A stretch of DNA of 64,000 bases from Brasenia schreberi (GCA_036023115.1 JAYKKT010000064.1:10128001-10192000), one strand, 5' to 3'. Counted from the first letter of the stretch, positions 13,071 through 29,200 are shown. Numbers and translations are program-made. Notes: generated from the sequence alone by a model not told the origin.

Positions 13071-14380
13071 CCCACCCTTTAAACTTAATTTTCCTTTCAT
13101 TCTTCATGTCAAGCAAATGTCTAAGCTTTTTGAATAATTCAATCTTGAGTGGCTTTGTAAAGATATCCATAATTTGATCTTATATCTTCACTTGAATAAA
13201 CTCCACACTCTTGTTATTTACATGATCCCTTAAGAAGTGGTATCAAGTATAGATATGTTTGTTTCTTTCATAAGAGACCGGATTCTTTGCGAGTTTAATT
13301 GTTGCCTTATTGTCTACATATATAGTTATGGGCTCCTTTTGAATGCTTTGAGTTGTAGAAAGTAAATTTATCAACTAAATTTTATGACAAACACATGATG
13401 AAGCTATCATATACTCTGCTTCACATGTTGAAAGAGTGAAAATCATTTGTTTTTTGGATAGTCGAGTGAAAACGGTATCACCCATGAGGATAACAAATCA
13501 AATAGTACTCTTTCTATCATCAATATCTTTGCTCTAATCACTATCGGAGTATCCTAAAAGATGAAAAGTATTAGTGTGTGCATAAACATACCATAACTGA
13601 AAATACCTTTGATATAGTGTAGAATTTCTTTTGCTTCTTCTAAATGAGTTGTAGGATTTTTCATAAATTTATTAATGACTCCAATAGAATGCTTCCAACA
13701 AGACTCATATAATAAGTGTAATTCATCAATTCTCCGTATTATTAAAGTCAAGTTTGTCTCACACTCCATCGGTGTGTTAACTGGATTGCAATCATTCATC
13801 TATTTTAAGTATCTCCTTTGCATAGCCTTCTTGCAAAATAAAGATTACTTTTTCTATTTTTTTCACTTCAATCCCAAGAAAGTAAGACTTGAGACCACAA
13901 TTCATCATATCAAACTCTTGAACCATATTCTTCTTAAACTCTTCAAACATCATTTGGTTGTTGCCAATAAAAATCAAATCATCAATATACATATATATAT
14001 ATATATACAAATACAATGTGACCATTCTTACAAGTTTTAAAGTAGAGTGCAAGCATATGTGAACATTTTAAAAAACTGACATCAATGAGATACTTATCAA
14101 GTCTACTATTACAAGCTCGTGGAGCTCCCTTCAATCCATAAAGAGCTTTATTCAATATAAGCACTTTATTTTCATGCCTTTCCTCAAACTAAAGGTTATC
14201 CAATATAAATTTCATCTTCTACATAACCATTTTAAAATATAGATTTCACATCTATTTGAAAAAAATTCCATTCATTTTGAGCGGCTAATGAAATAATTAA
14301 CTAACAGTAAATACCTCGTCATAGTCTATATGGGCTTGTTGTATCCTTCGACTACCAAACGAGCCTTGTCAGTTGTTCCT
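13071..14380 (-). pseudogene. Copia reverse transcriptase and RNase H pseudogene
   Basis: Reading the minus strand: RT begins near 14370 (KARLVVEGYN), continues through ALYGLKGAPRA (14164-13982), MYIDDLIFIG (about 13990) and YFLGIEVKK (about 13880). RNase H runs from about 13555 to 13130 (DDRKST, LSTCEAEYM, VDNKATIKLAKNPVS). Several stops and frameshifts are present. A short AT microsatellite sits beside the YIDD box. Everything upstream of RT is missing, so the element is 5' truncated. Confidence 0.85.
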
Positions 14381-15110
14381 ACTGTTGACGTTCAATCTTT
14401 TCTCACAGAATTTTTATATTCGGCATTAACTTAAGGTAAACATCCCCTTCTTTTCCTTTTCTATGACTTTTCCTTTTAATATTTCAAATCTGTTTTTCCT
14501 TCAGACAAACGCATGCAAACGTTTGCTATGAAATCGCTGTCGTCAGTTCAGAAAAAACTAAACCACGGAACGTCTATCATTAGAATATATCCATATTTAC
14601 CTAGCATAAAGTAGGTAATAAATGTCAAATATTTAAGCTAATAAACTATGCCATAGCCGAATGCCGAGATAGATGACAAATGTCCACAACTTTTGGCACT
14701 ACTTTTGCATTTTGCAAATGGTTCGATGCTTATATTCGATACATTCGGCATGCTGAAATGCCGAATGTTGGGCTCGCATTTTTCCTTCATTCCAAAATGG
14801 CCGAATTTCTTTTCTATGGCACTTTTCTCGGCATTGCAAATGGCCATATATTTGATATTTTCCTTGTATCCTGAGACAGCTAAATGCTCGTATTTAAATT
14901 GTTGACTTCCAAAAAAAAGAGAAATACAGGCTGAAAGACGAACGTAGAGAAAATAGTAATGTTGAATGTTAAGAAATTGGTGTAAAAAGGTTGATCGACG
15001 AACGCAATAAGAGAGTCGAATGCAGGCAATCTGCATGAAAAAATGCTGACTGCAGGCATTCGGTTTCTAAAAGCGATTAAAGGCACTTCAGATTTGAACA
15101 TAACAATACT
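14381..15110. repeat. Unidentified sequence with repeated GCCGAAT motif
   Basis: The word GCCGAAT/ATTCGGC occurs at several sites. At 14739-14768 two 11-bp arms (ACATTCGGCAT / ATGCCGAATGT) flank a 6-base loop. Open frames on both strands here (up to 132 codons) show no known domain. It may be part of an unknown transposon. Confidence 0.4.
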
Positions 15111-15293
15111 CTCCTTAGTTCGAATACAAGGCTTTTACACAAGCTATAAGACATGAAAGATAAAGTATGCCATATTGGACACAAATCCTGGGCTTGATGT
15201 AACGTTGAAACTCTTAAAATTACTTTTGATGGAATCTTTTTCCCTAAAACCAGCATTCATTAGTTAATTTTGAATATTATTGTGTTCTTCTGT

Positions 15294-15332
15294 TTGTGTG
15301 TGTGTGTGTGTGTGTGACTGAGAGAGAGAGAG
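15294..15332. repeat. (TG)n(GA)n microsatellite
   Basis: A TG run is followed by a GA run. No transcript evidence is visible. Confidence 0.95.
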
Positions 15333-17692
<2,360 letters not shown>

Positions 17693-17722
17693 TGTGTGTG
17701 TGTGAGTGTGTGTGAGAGAGAT

Positions 17723-18470
17723 CCCATTATTTAGCTCTCTAAGCATCTTACTTAGGGAACATGTCAGCAAGTTGGATAATGCACATGTTCACCGTACCAC
17801 TGCAAAAAAGAGTTACTGTTCTCATGTTCCACTATTCAAAAAGAGTTGTTTGCATGCGCACGATCACGTGTGTATGTAGCTGCCCTTTTCACGTTGCAGT
17901 AGGCAGAAGAAACAAATATGAGTCGTTCATATATTCAAGATTTAGCTTTAGATGACAGCATTTTTCACTTCCTTTCCACCATCAAAGGTGTGTTTAAACT
18001 CCTATATGTATTCTACCTTCATTAATAGTCATTAATACTAAGTTTCAAAATAAGGCTTGAGGGAAATAGATATATATGATTTGTTTTGTTTTGTTTTGAC
18101 GTTGAATCCAGTGTTTTGATCTGGGTAAACCGTCGGTTCCGATTTACTTGAAACTTGAACTGAACCGCCTGAGGACCAGTTTCAAGGTGACTCTGGTTCC
18201 ACTATCGGAACCAGCCCGAAACCACTCAGACCAACTTCAAAAAAAATTGCAACAAAGGGCTAGGACCGTATTTGTGGTTGAAGTGTATTGGTAAACGAAT
18301 ATAAACCCTTTTTTTAATATAAAGATAATAAGAGCTTTTATAAAGGCACGCGCCCTATGAAAGTCGAACTCCCCGCCAGCTAAAGGGTGAAGAGCAACAT
18401 ACAGTTCAGTTATGAGTCGTTGTTGTCAATTTATCAATAAGTTTGTTGTGCGTTAATTAATTAATTAAGT
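17723..18470. other. Intergenic sequence
   Basis: Contains a phrase rich in GGTTCC/GGAACC near 18110-18230, a composition often seen in plant transposon ends. No gene is recognised. Confidence 0.35.
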
Positions 18471-18943
18471 AATAACAATAAAAAGAAGAAGAAGAACATG
18501 AGGATGGTCGTGCATTATCCAACTTTCACCTCCCTGTTGTAACCAAAATCAAGCCTTTCCTACTACCACCACCACCACCGGGTGCATTGATGTCACCACT
18601 CTATCTTGCTTCATATTAACATTTAACTCCAAAGAACATAATTATATTTTATTACTTGACTGTTTTTCCCCTTTTGAACTGCCACACAAAATAGTGTTGG
18701 CTGTTAATAACAATAAGAAGAAGAAGATGATGAAGATGGTTGTGCATTATCCGAATTTCACCTCCCTGTTGTAACCAAAACCAAGCCTTTCCTACTACTA
18801 CCACCACCACCACCACCGGGTGCATTGGTGTCACCACTCTATCATGCTTCATATTAGCATTTAACTCCAAAGCACATAATTATATTTTATTGCTTGACTG
18901 CTTTTCCTCTTTTGAACTGCCCACACACAGCAGTGCTGGCTGT
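18471..18943. repeat. Tandem duplication with 232-bp offset
   Basis: Segments 18471-18705 and 18706-18943 are about 90% alike. Each holds a GAA-rich run, a CCACCA run and the phrase TGCATTATCC. The poly-Thr and poly-Val open frames here come from the CCA repeat and are not genes. Confidence 0.88.
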
Positions 18944-20109
18944 TGTGCCTCACTTCATTCGGCACCAAAGCAAACTTCAGCTGCTTCGCCTTTCTCCTTA
19001 GTGTATTGTCGATACAAAAGATGGGTTTTTCTGGTTATCTTCTTCCCAAAACAAGAAAGAAAGACGGAGCCAAGAAGATAAAAGGAAATGCATGAATATA
19101 ACTTGTCTCGCACCAAGGACGTGCTTGAAATACTTTTGAGAAAATAAGGTGGTCCAGATGTACTATCGGGCTGCTTTCTGTCAAATTTCCGTGAATGGAT
19201 TGAAGGGCTTACGCGGTCGCATTCAAAAGAAAAACAACTAGCGCGACTCGATTAAAAACAAAAAAACCTGGTGGTCACGCAGTGGCTCACCTACATTGAG
19301 CCGAGGTAGGCCGGCCCCCCCACACAAAATATATGGGAAAACGATAGAAAAGATAGCCATAGATCTCATCATGATTTGAGGGAGGTGTTTGGCTCAATGT
19401 AGATCCGCCACTGCCTCACATTCCCCTTGATTGTGAGGGAGGAAGTTACTATGCTCCTCACCCATGGTTCATGTTGCTAGGTCTACTAGTGGGTCATGCC
19501 GTCGGGCCAGAGCATCCAGGTTGGGCTCCTCTATTCCTCTGTTCAGAAGTATGGATTTTTGTTATTTTACATAAACTTGAAAAATAGGAGAAATTATGTC
19601 GAAAATCCTGACTTCTCGTCTCCTTTCAAATTTTAAAAAAAACACCCTTTGTCACTATTGGACTGGCATCCCCAAGTGCGTGATGCAGAGAGAAGTGCAA
19701 ATCCGTAGACAAAAGCTTCTCCTCTCGATATTTTGAGAACTTTTAGCTATCATGGTTGGTTTATTCGGTTTGAATGGTTTCTGTTCTGGTTTCAGTCGGT
19801 TCTTAACACAATTATCCGTTGATTGGGACCTTCCAGATGGTTTGGGAATGACCATGTCTAGATAAACGTCAAGTAACTTTCATATATGACATCCCAAACC
19901 TTGATCAACATTAAGGAACTTTCAAATAATTGGAGATTATTAATTGAAAAACCATAATTCCTTATATTTTATTTTAGTATTGAAAGAAAAAATACAATAT
20001 AAAAATCAAACTGAGCTTCCTAGAGAACTAAATGAGCCTGCATCATTTAAGTACTTATGTCGTCAAGAGCTCTCAGGTATCTTTCGGCAAAGCCACAAAA
20101 CAATGAAAC
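18944..20109. other. Intergenic sequence
   Basis: No gene recognised. A CCCCCC run near 19315 and a TTCGGTTT-rich phrase near 19765 are the only notable words. Confidence 0.35.
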
Positions 20110-20160
20110 AACTACTATCCCTTTTTCCATACTAGATGGGGTCGGCTACATAGATCAAAG
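20110..20160 (-). mobile_element. RTE LINE 3'-tail scrap
   Basis: The phrase CCATACTAGATGGGGTCGGC is the reverse complement of the 3' end shared by all RTE copies in the window. Only the last 50 bp or so are present. Confidence 0.8.
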
Positions 20161-20644
20161 CGACAGTAGTTATATACATTAGCGTCCAATTGGTACCCAA
20201 TATATGTATAATTTGAACATAAAACTTTTTTCATCAATATCTATACCTATTAGGGACCTTGAATCAAGAGTACTTACTGCAAATGGAGGGAAGCGGCAGA
20301 TGGTGATCTTTTTGCATTCAGAAGCCTCATCCGCTAGCCTTTTGTGGAAAAGGACGTGTGATCCGGATGGCCCTCATCCACGTCTGGCGACGGAAAACGT
20401 CAAAAAAGCCACCAGTCGATCGTCTTCTTGTTGAGCGTTGTCCGAGGAAGAGAAAACCAAAGAAGCATGGTCTTAGTTGACGTTTTGGTGCGCTCCGCCG
20501 CTAATATGACAAAGGAAAACCGATGCACGGTCATTCTTAAAGAAATCGGCAGATGACTCGAAACAATCGTCAACTTCACGAGTTCGACGCCGTCAAGGTA
20601 TGGACGGCGTCTTCCTAACCCTGGTTGCTCATAATCATAATTAA

Positions 20645-20657
20645 CTCTCTCTCTCTC

Positions 20658-20706
<49 letters not shown>
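20645..20706. repeat. (CT)n(TA)n microsatellite
   Basis: A CT run then a TA run directly abuts the tail of an antisense RTE fragment. RTE elements often end in simple repeats, so it may have grown from the tail. Confidence 0.9.
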
Positions 20707-20709
<3 letters not shown>

Positions 20710-21015
20710 ATCAACTAAGTCTTTTCTAATACTAAACGGGGTCGGCTATATGGATTCTTTGTTTTTACATGTATTACGTTAACAGTTAACTCACAATAAG
20801 CTAAATTATTCATTTATTTCCAACACTTTTGTGGTCATCTTCTATCTCTTTTAATACTTTCAAAATTTAGTTTTTAATACATTCTAAGTTTTTCTTTTCA
20901 TTTTCCTTCTATATGTTCAAACTATCTATTCTATCATTTTATCCTCTATCAATATCACTCCTAATTTGTTTCTAATAATTATGTATATAGTTTTTTTTAT
21001 TGTATGACCACTCAT
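20707..21015 (-). mobile_element. RTE LINE 3' fragment, old
   Basis: It begins with the tail phrase (ACTAAGTC...GGGGTCGGC) and matches, at about 80%, the C-terminal coding part of the intron-6 LINE (compare 27979-28285). Frame is lost. The right end abuts CT/TA simple sequence at 21018-21055. Confidence 0.85.
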
Positions 21016-21813
21016 CCTTTCTCTCTCTCCTTCTCTCTCTCTCTCTATATATATATAAGAACGTCTTTCAATTTTGCGTGAACGACAAAAATGATTAAAC
21101 CATCACTTCAAGTGGAGGGGCCCGAAGCCAGTTATGTGTGCCTGCATCACCAGTCCCCTAGCCACATGAGCTATCGGTTTGAGTTCACTTTTTTATTTAA
21201 ATAAACCTTTACAAAAGTATGATGAGATTTTCGAAGGGTTTGTGTGTTTTCAAAAGTACTCAATGCTACATTGTGGTTTTCAACTTTTATCAATTCTTTG
21301 GGAATGACGTGGAAGATGGATTTGTTTATTAAATGTGATGTAAATGTTGACTTAAAAGCCACATCATTATTAAGTTCATTATTAAGTGTAAATTTAATAA
21401 ATATTTATATATTATTAGATAGTAAATTAAAATTTAATATAAATTTAATATTATTAAATTTGATATTTATATTTAAATACTAAATTTAGTATTTAAATAT
21501 TAATTATTATTCAAATATATTAATAAATATAAATTGATATGATAAATGATATTAACATGATATGATAATCATTACTGATGTGGTTGATGGGGGACATTGA
21601 TGTGATGGGTAACATTGTATATGACATGATAGTTGATATACCATATTGAATTAAGGATAATATTGTTAGGTATTTGGATTAAACTGATAAATATGAAAAC
21701 TACAAAAGTAGTGCAAAGCAATTTTAAAATCACAAGAACTAAATTGAAAATTCCAAAAGCTCAAGGTACATTTGTAAAGTTATTTATTACTCGATGAAAT
21801 AGTTTTAAGCGGG
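21016..21813. other. AT-rich intergenic sequence
   Basis: A simple CT/TA run (21018-21055), then a very AT-rich tract (21360-21540) of TTAAATATT-like words. No gene recognised. Confidence 0.4.
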
Positions 21814-23139
21814 TTGTTGAAATGGGTTCTCTCTCTATATATTATATATATAGTGACTCTTGAGGATCTTTTAGTTGTTAATTCTCAAGTGCCTGATTCT
21901 TTTCTCTCAAAATCCAGAAGGGGCATCGAGAGGGGGAATATTATACCGGTTAGGGCGTTCGACTCTTTCATGAAATTGGTAAGGAGTTCGACATCCAGTT
22001 GCACATATGGTACCGGTCTGCCTTGGCCCGAGCTTGTTTGTCAAAAGGAAAAGTCTGAACAAAGTGCACTTTACGTTTTAAAGATGGCTAAATCTTATAG
22101 GAGCCGTATTTGGGCGAAGACAATTATTTTCAAATAATTCTTAGGAAACATTCGTTCAAATACTTTGAATATCATTACATATAGTGTGGCTCCATCGCTC
22201 AACGATCGACTCAAAGAACCTTTTAGTTGGTGTTTGACAACCAGGCAAGGCCCCCCGGTACCTTACGCATTTTGAATACGGTGCCCACAGACCAGCTTTT
22301 GTACCCAAAAAGAGGCCCATCCCTAGGTGTGGGCCAATGGAACTTGGCCTGCAGGCCGACCCCATTTCATCAAACACTCCCTTTAGTCAAAAACTGCTCA
22401 GCGATTAGTTGCCTGCCAAAGCGAGTGTCGCAACTGACTTGTGATACGAAGGAGGATATGGTTTCAGTGCCCAACCGACTTACTTCCTTTTCCAAGAAGC
22501 AGGAAGCCTCATTCCTCTTCCGAGACCTTTTAAAGAACTTGCCCATCATAATATCTGATTAAATTTCTACAAGCAAATCAACATTTGGGAGGAACACGAG
22601 CTGATCTTTTAGGTTCGACATGATTAAACAAAGGAAAAGACAAATCATCAAATAGCTGTCACGATCACAGATTCAAGTGTCGGGCGATGGAAGTGCTTGG
22701 AGGGTCTCTTTGCGTGTATGGTATTTCAGTAACTTCGCTTCAATCCTTGGTCTATATTAATTAAGATTTTTCGTTTTTCTCGCCAGTCCCCTGTTGGCAT
22801 TGGCTATTGCTCAATCAACAGAGCGAGAGAGAGGAACGAGAGAGAGGAAGGACAGTCTACTGTATTCTCTGAGCCAATGTCGGAGACAAAGAACTGATAG
22901 GAAAGCCTTTCTAATTCATTTTCTATTGAAAATGAGGATACCGATTTTGCAGTAGTTAATGCCTTAGACGCCCATTTGCTCAATACCTTCTTTGTGGAAA
23001 ATAAATACACCCACTTTGTAAAACCATGGATGGATACCTTCATCTTTTTCTTGGGAAGTGCTGTTTTTTATCAAGCCATAGATAGATATAGCTAAAGTTG
23101 TTGAGTTTCGAAGTGAGCGGGAAACTCTTTGGAGCCCAG
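21814..23139. promoter_or_regulatory. Upstream flank of VTE2, unassigned GC-richer block
   Basis: The 1.3 kb before the start codon is richer in GC than its left neighbour. It holds open frames of 107 and 111 codons (21814-22137, 22227-22562) without a known domain. Its composition is unlike the AT-rich flank, so a foreign (possibly mitochondrial) origin is possible but unproven. The promoter and 5' UTR of VTE2 must lie at its right end. I see no convincing TATA box; TAGATATAG near 23083 is weak. Confidence 0.35.
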
Positions 23140-23215
23140 ATGGATTCCCTTGTTGTTGGTGTTCTCAATAAGCAAAGATGTTGCAGTGCTGCTGGTCTTA
23201 CCAGTTTTGCGAAGG
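23140..23215 (+). CDS. VTE2: VTE2 exon 1
   Basis: This exon encodes residues 1-25 plus the first base of codon 26, beginning [15 protein letters not shown]. It is chosen as the start because MDSL/MESL openings are usual for this family and the frame continues through exon 2. The donor GT is at 23216. The peptide is the start of a probable plastid transit sequence. Confidence 0.8.
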
Positions 23216-26200
23216 GTATGATTGTTCCATGAAGTTATCTTGACAACCCTTTTCATAATTTTTCATCTCGTGTTCTGATAGTTCTTAATTTGGATACATT
23301 TATAGGTGAATATGCTTCTTACTGGCATCGGAGAGAGTTGAAATCGGAACCATGGAAGACTGTCGAGTTCCCCAGTATGGATTTCTCTCTCTTTCTCTCT
23401 CTCACACACACAGAGAAGAAAAATATAGCTATGTTTCACTTTCTACCTTCTTTTCTCGGTTAATCTTTCAGTATTTTGGTGAACGTCTTATCGGTTATTC
23501 TAGTTTATTTGATTTATAGTTTATTGTGACAATTGTGTCAATTGGATTTGCTTTTCGTTGCAAAATTTTGCAGCGGTGTTTTCCAGCAGAGTTTAATAGA
23601 ATTAATTGTGAGACTACCTTAATCTGGATTGCTTCTTGTCTTCGTAAATGCTTCTTCCAGTAAGCAACTGGAAATCCGCGTGCAAACACCTAGCAATGAA
23701 AAAGATACATTAATATGACTGGGTTTTGGATGGTAAGGAGAGGTAGGCCGATAAGCAATGTTATGTAACATTTGAAACAATGAAACTGGGAAATGGTCCG
23801 TGATGATAATATTGGTCTCATTATTTATAGCAGACACAGTCTGAGTTTTCGAGTGGGCATAATGAGCAGGTCAGATGGCTTGAAACGTAAGTGGCTAGTG
23901 GGCATAATGAGCAGGTCAGATGGCTTGAAACGTAAGTGGCTAATTATAGATCCTCAGACAATGAGGTCGCACAGCTGTTATCAAGTGAATATGCCATTGT
24001 ACTGTTGATAATCAACTACAATATGATTGGAGATAACCTCCCAATCTCAGGAAACAAGAATATGCAGTCTGCAGAAGGCTGCTGCCCCTACAGCTTAAGT
24101 TGATATTTATAAGGATTTTATAACTTAAAAGACTAATATGCTGAAATTTTGAAAGTCCATATTGTGCATGGTTTAACAATTAAGATGGCTAGGAAACATC
24201 ATTGACTAATTATTGCCACAGAACGATGAGGCTGTATTGCTATAATCAATTGAATATATCATTGTACTTTTCAACCGATGGCTATGAGCCTATTAATCGA
24301 CAATGAGGATCCTGAAACAAAAAAGTCTACTCTACTGTAGCTGCAGAAAAATTATAAACTCCAATAGTGTCACACTTAAGTTATTGTGGTTGCAGAAAAT
24401 TTACTCTAAGCTAGTGTGACATTTCATTAAGTGTCTCTGTCTGTATCTCTATAGGATGATGAGATTGTGTATTTACATTAAGTAGCTGGTGGTGGTGATA
24501 ATATGATACTTGACTAGAAAAAAGGATCAAGCTAAAATGAACAGGAAGGATTACTCTGGAATATATAAGTAACCACCATATCTGAGGCAGGATGTCCTTA
24601 GTCAATGGTTTCCTATATACTTTCTTCCAAAGCACAGCTTAAAACAAACTCTGGTGAAAAGTACACCTCATTCTATAACAGATATGATTGAACCATACAA
24701 GGCATAAGCAGACTTTAATGCTGCTTAGTGTTTTCAACTTTTAACCATGCACTTTAGATTGGGATCATTAATCTGAAAAAAGCATTTTGCTTGGTCACAT
24801 TTTTAATCAAATCCACCCATCAGATTCTGTTCACTTGGGTTGAGCTACTCATGCCGTTTGACCTGTGAACTCTTGATTCATTTTGGAGAAACGTTTTTGC
24901 TATTAACATGTGAATCTTCATATTTGTCCAGTACAACTACCATAAAAAAGAATAAACTTTCAGCGGTCAGCATATCCCTTCTTGGTATTTGGCAGGAATT
25001 CATAACTCCAAAAGAGTACCACTGAGACATTATTTCTATTATCAATCAAAGACTTGGTTGCCATGTTTCTTGTCACTAATTCTGATTATTGTCATTGTTG
25101 GATGATATGGTAATTTAGTTTGGTGGCAGTTGGGATATAATTCCACTTGTCACAAAAGCTTTTACCTGTACAAGTCAATCTTTTTCTGCTCATAAGTTTC
25201 TCTACTCTTGGTGTATTGATCATTATGTAATGGTTTTATTGGGTTGACCTTTTCTTCTCCTACATCAGTGACTACTTATTTATTTTATCTCATTCTCAAA
25301 AAGAAATTTATTTTCATTTTAATTCCCTTTCTGGCCAACCCCGTCTAGTATGGGAAAAGGCTTAGTTGTTGTTGTTTAATTCCCTTTCTGGATATATAGG
25401 GAGAACTAGCTTCTCAAGTATACAAGCATTCTCTGTCCTCACTCTGAAGAATGCTAGGCGGTTATGTTGGTGTGAGTGGGGCACTAGCATTAAAAAGGAC
25501 ATGACATTATTACAGTGGGATCAATACCATCCTAATGCCTCTTCTGACGGGACATATCAATCTGAGCCCGAGGGTCTTCACCCAAGAAGTGCTTGGTCTT
25601 CCATTCAAAAGATGTGGGATGCCTTCTATAGATTTTCAAGGCCTCATACTGTTATTGGCACTGTAAGTTTATTTTATGTGAATACTACCTTCTTATTATT
25701 GCTATAACTTCTTGGTGTACATTACATTATTGAATACAAGTCTCACTTTCATGATTAATGACCAGACAATAAGCATAATATCAGTCTCTCTTATTGCTGT
25801 TCAAAGCATATCGGATTTATCTCCACTATTTGTTGCAGGATTGTTCAAGGTAACGTTTTTTATATTATCACTTGTATATTTTTTCGGTGGGTGTTATTAT
25901 CATTATTGACCATGTCTGTTTCCAGGCTATGGTACCTGCACTTTTTATGAACATTTATATTGTTGGACTGAATCAGCTGTTTGATATAGAGATTGACAAG
26001 GTAATGCAGGCCATTTCTTGGATCATTCGTTTCTTAAGCAGATGCCCTCTTCATATTTTGTTACCTATATTGAGTTAACTGCTAGCATGGCACATGATGG
26101 GGCTCTGTGGAAACAAAGAATCCATGTGGCCAACCCCACATAATATGGGAAAAGGCTTAGTTGTTGTACATTCACATCTATTATTAAATGCTTTCTATGT

Positions 26201-29200
26201 GGTAGTTGTTTCTTTGAAATTTACTGGTCAAATTTATTTCACATGCATTCTAATCTAGCATGGTCATGTTTTTTTCAGAGATATGATTATACTGATCTTG
26301 GTTCTTAGCTTTCAGGTTAACAAACCAAATCTTCCACTTGCATCAGGGGAATATTCGGTACCAACTGGCATATCAATTATTGTGGCATCAGCTTGCCTGG
26401 TATTTCATCTTTTTGAAAATTACTCGCATTTCTTATACTAGCATCATTAAAATATGCTAATCTCATGATTGCAACTGTACACTAGGGGTTACTTCCAATT
26501 CAAAAAATGGCAGAATAATATTATCTTTGTTCCATGTGCATCCTAAGCAGAAAATCAAACACGTGATTTCTAAGCACAAATCAGACACGTGAAAAGGTCC
26601 TGGATAAAGTCTACAAAGCATGTTTACCTTTACCTGCTTTGGTGAAAAGTTGGACCCCAGGTCGGACTATTTCCGGAGGCAACTGGTTGTGTATAGTGTT
26701 ACTTCTAAGGGTGCCTCTATCTTCTTGATGACTCAGATCGTTTGAGATGACATCTAAACCCCCCCTTCTCTCTCTTGGTCCTATTCCATCAGTCCCAATA
26801 TCTCTCTAGATCCTGTTCCATCATTCACAATATCTCCACTGTGATGTGACTTCCTATTTTAAGGGTTTCACCATATTTTCTGCCAATGTTTCATGTTGAT
26901 ATCTCTAGCCTGAAAGCATCACCTTTTAGGGTTCATTACACTTTATTCCAGGAATGATTTGTGCACAGGTTATGAGGATGGCCATGCAGAAAAGTTTTTT
27001 TCTGTTTGTATTATAAGGGGTTCCTCATGGAGGAAATGTAGACTTTTCTCTTTCATATGAAAGATCTAAGGTTAAATTTTCAGCAGGTGCATCAATAGTT
27101 GATAGTGGCAGGGTTCAGTTTACATACTTGTATGACTAAATTTGCAAAATTGCAGGTCTTGTTGAAAGACCATGTGATTCTTTTGTGCAAGACTTCTTTT
27201 GCCTTTAAATAATTTGATTACCAAGTGCCTGTATCTCATGTAATTTCATGAAATTTTATCATGAAAAGGATTTGCACGGGATGTTAACATGAGAAAAATG
27301 GAAATGCTTAAAGTCAATGATATTTTATTCACATAAATTTTTCTGAATAGAGTTCCCTGTTTTCACACACTGCACCTTAATTACCAGAAATGGAAAGAAA
27401 CAATAAAGAATGATCTAGCTTATTGTGAGTTAACTGCTAATATGGCATATGATAGGGCTCTAGTATGGGAAAAGGCTTAGTTGTTATTGCTGTATTGTAT
27501 TTGGTGGTGTAAAAGTTGTATTTAATGTTATATTGGTTAGTGTATATCTAGCATTACTGTTGGGATTGGAAACCTGAATTTCACTTGTAAATACGACTTT
27601 AGAAGCCTTAAGCCATGTCCTTTTGGAAATCCATTAGTTTTTCTGTTCTGTGCTGAACTTTCAGAATGGATGCCTATTATCCAAAAGTGAATCACTTGGG
27701 GTCACTCCTCATCTGGAGTTGTTTCCATAGATGGCATACTTTCGACAAACTTTTGCCCATCTGATGCATTATAAGCAAACTGTTTACCTTTCCCACTATT
27801 ATATGTAGGCATTACAGATGACAAGTTCAATCAAACGATTCAGTAGCATGCTAATAAACATCAGTTTATACCAAGTACTGACATAATGACGTAAAAGCTA
27901 ACACAACTGGTGAAATGTGTTGTATTATATACTATTGAACCTAGTTAAGCCTCTATTTCCACATAGCTCTATCATGTGTCGGCTACATGGATTCTTTGTT
28001 TCCACAGAGCTCTATCATGTGTCATGTTAGCAGTTAACTCACAATAAGCTAGATCATTCTTTATTGTTTCTTTCCAACACTTTTGTGGTCGTCCTCTACC
28101 TCTTTTAATACTTTCCAAATTTAGTTTTTCATACCTTCTTATAGGTTCTTCCTCTGATCTTCTTTCTATATGTCCAAACCATCTTAAACGATATTCTCTC
28201 ATTTTATCCTCTAGTGATGCCACTCCTAATTTGTTTATAATAACCTCATTATGTATACGGTCTTTTCTTGTATGACCACTCATCCATCTCAACATCTTCA
28301 TTTCTGTCACAGACATCTTTTGTTCATGTTGATAAACGATATTCTCTCATTTTATCCTCTATTAGTGCCACTCCTAATTTGTTTCTAATAACCTCATTAT
28401 GTATACGGTCTTTTCTTGTATGACCACTCATCCATCTCAACATCTTTATTTCTGTCACAGACATCTTTTGTAATGTTGATAATTAACTGCCCAACACTCA
28501 GAACTATAAAACATGGCAGGCCTAATTGTTGTTCTATAATATTTACCTTTTAACTTTAATGGTATCTTCTTATCACAAAGAATACCTGATGCTCCTCTCC
28601 ATTTTAACCAACCAGCATTAATTCTATGCGTAACATCTCCATCAATTCTTCCATCACTATGAAAAATTGGCCCTAGGTATTTAAAACTTTCCTTTTGGGG
28701 GATGCAATGTGTGCCAATTTTAATTTCTATGTCCTCTGAGGTAACCAAATCATCAAACTTACATTCCATATATTCTGTCTTTGTTCTACTAAGTCGGAGG
28801 CCTTTGCTTTCTAATGTTTCTCTCCATAGTTCCAATTTTCTATTAACTTTTTCCTTAGACTCCTCCACTAATACAATGTCATCTGCAAATAACATACACC
28901 AAGGTACTTCATCTTGAATATGTTTTGTTAACTCATCCATTACCATTATAAATAAGTATGGACTTAAAGTTGATCCTTGATATAACCCAATATTAATTTC
29001 AAAGAAGTTTGTCGTTCCTTCATGAGTCCTCACACATGTTTTTGCATCATCATACATGTCTCTTATAAGGTTAATATATGTCAATGGGATACCTCTTTTT
29101 TCCAAAGTTCTCTAAAGAACCTCCCTCGGTACCCTATCATAAGCTTTTTCTAGATCAATAAATATCATGTGAAGGTCTTTCTTTTTTGCTCTAAAATGTT

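Noticed and set aside
18652..19081. Frames with poly-Val or poly-Thr
   Set aside because: They come from the CCA/TGG microsatellite inside a tandem duplication.
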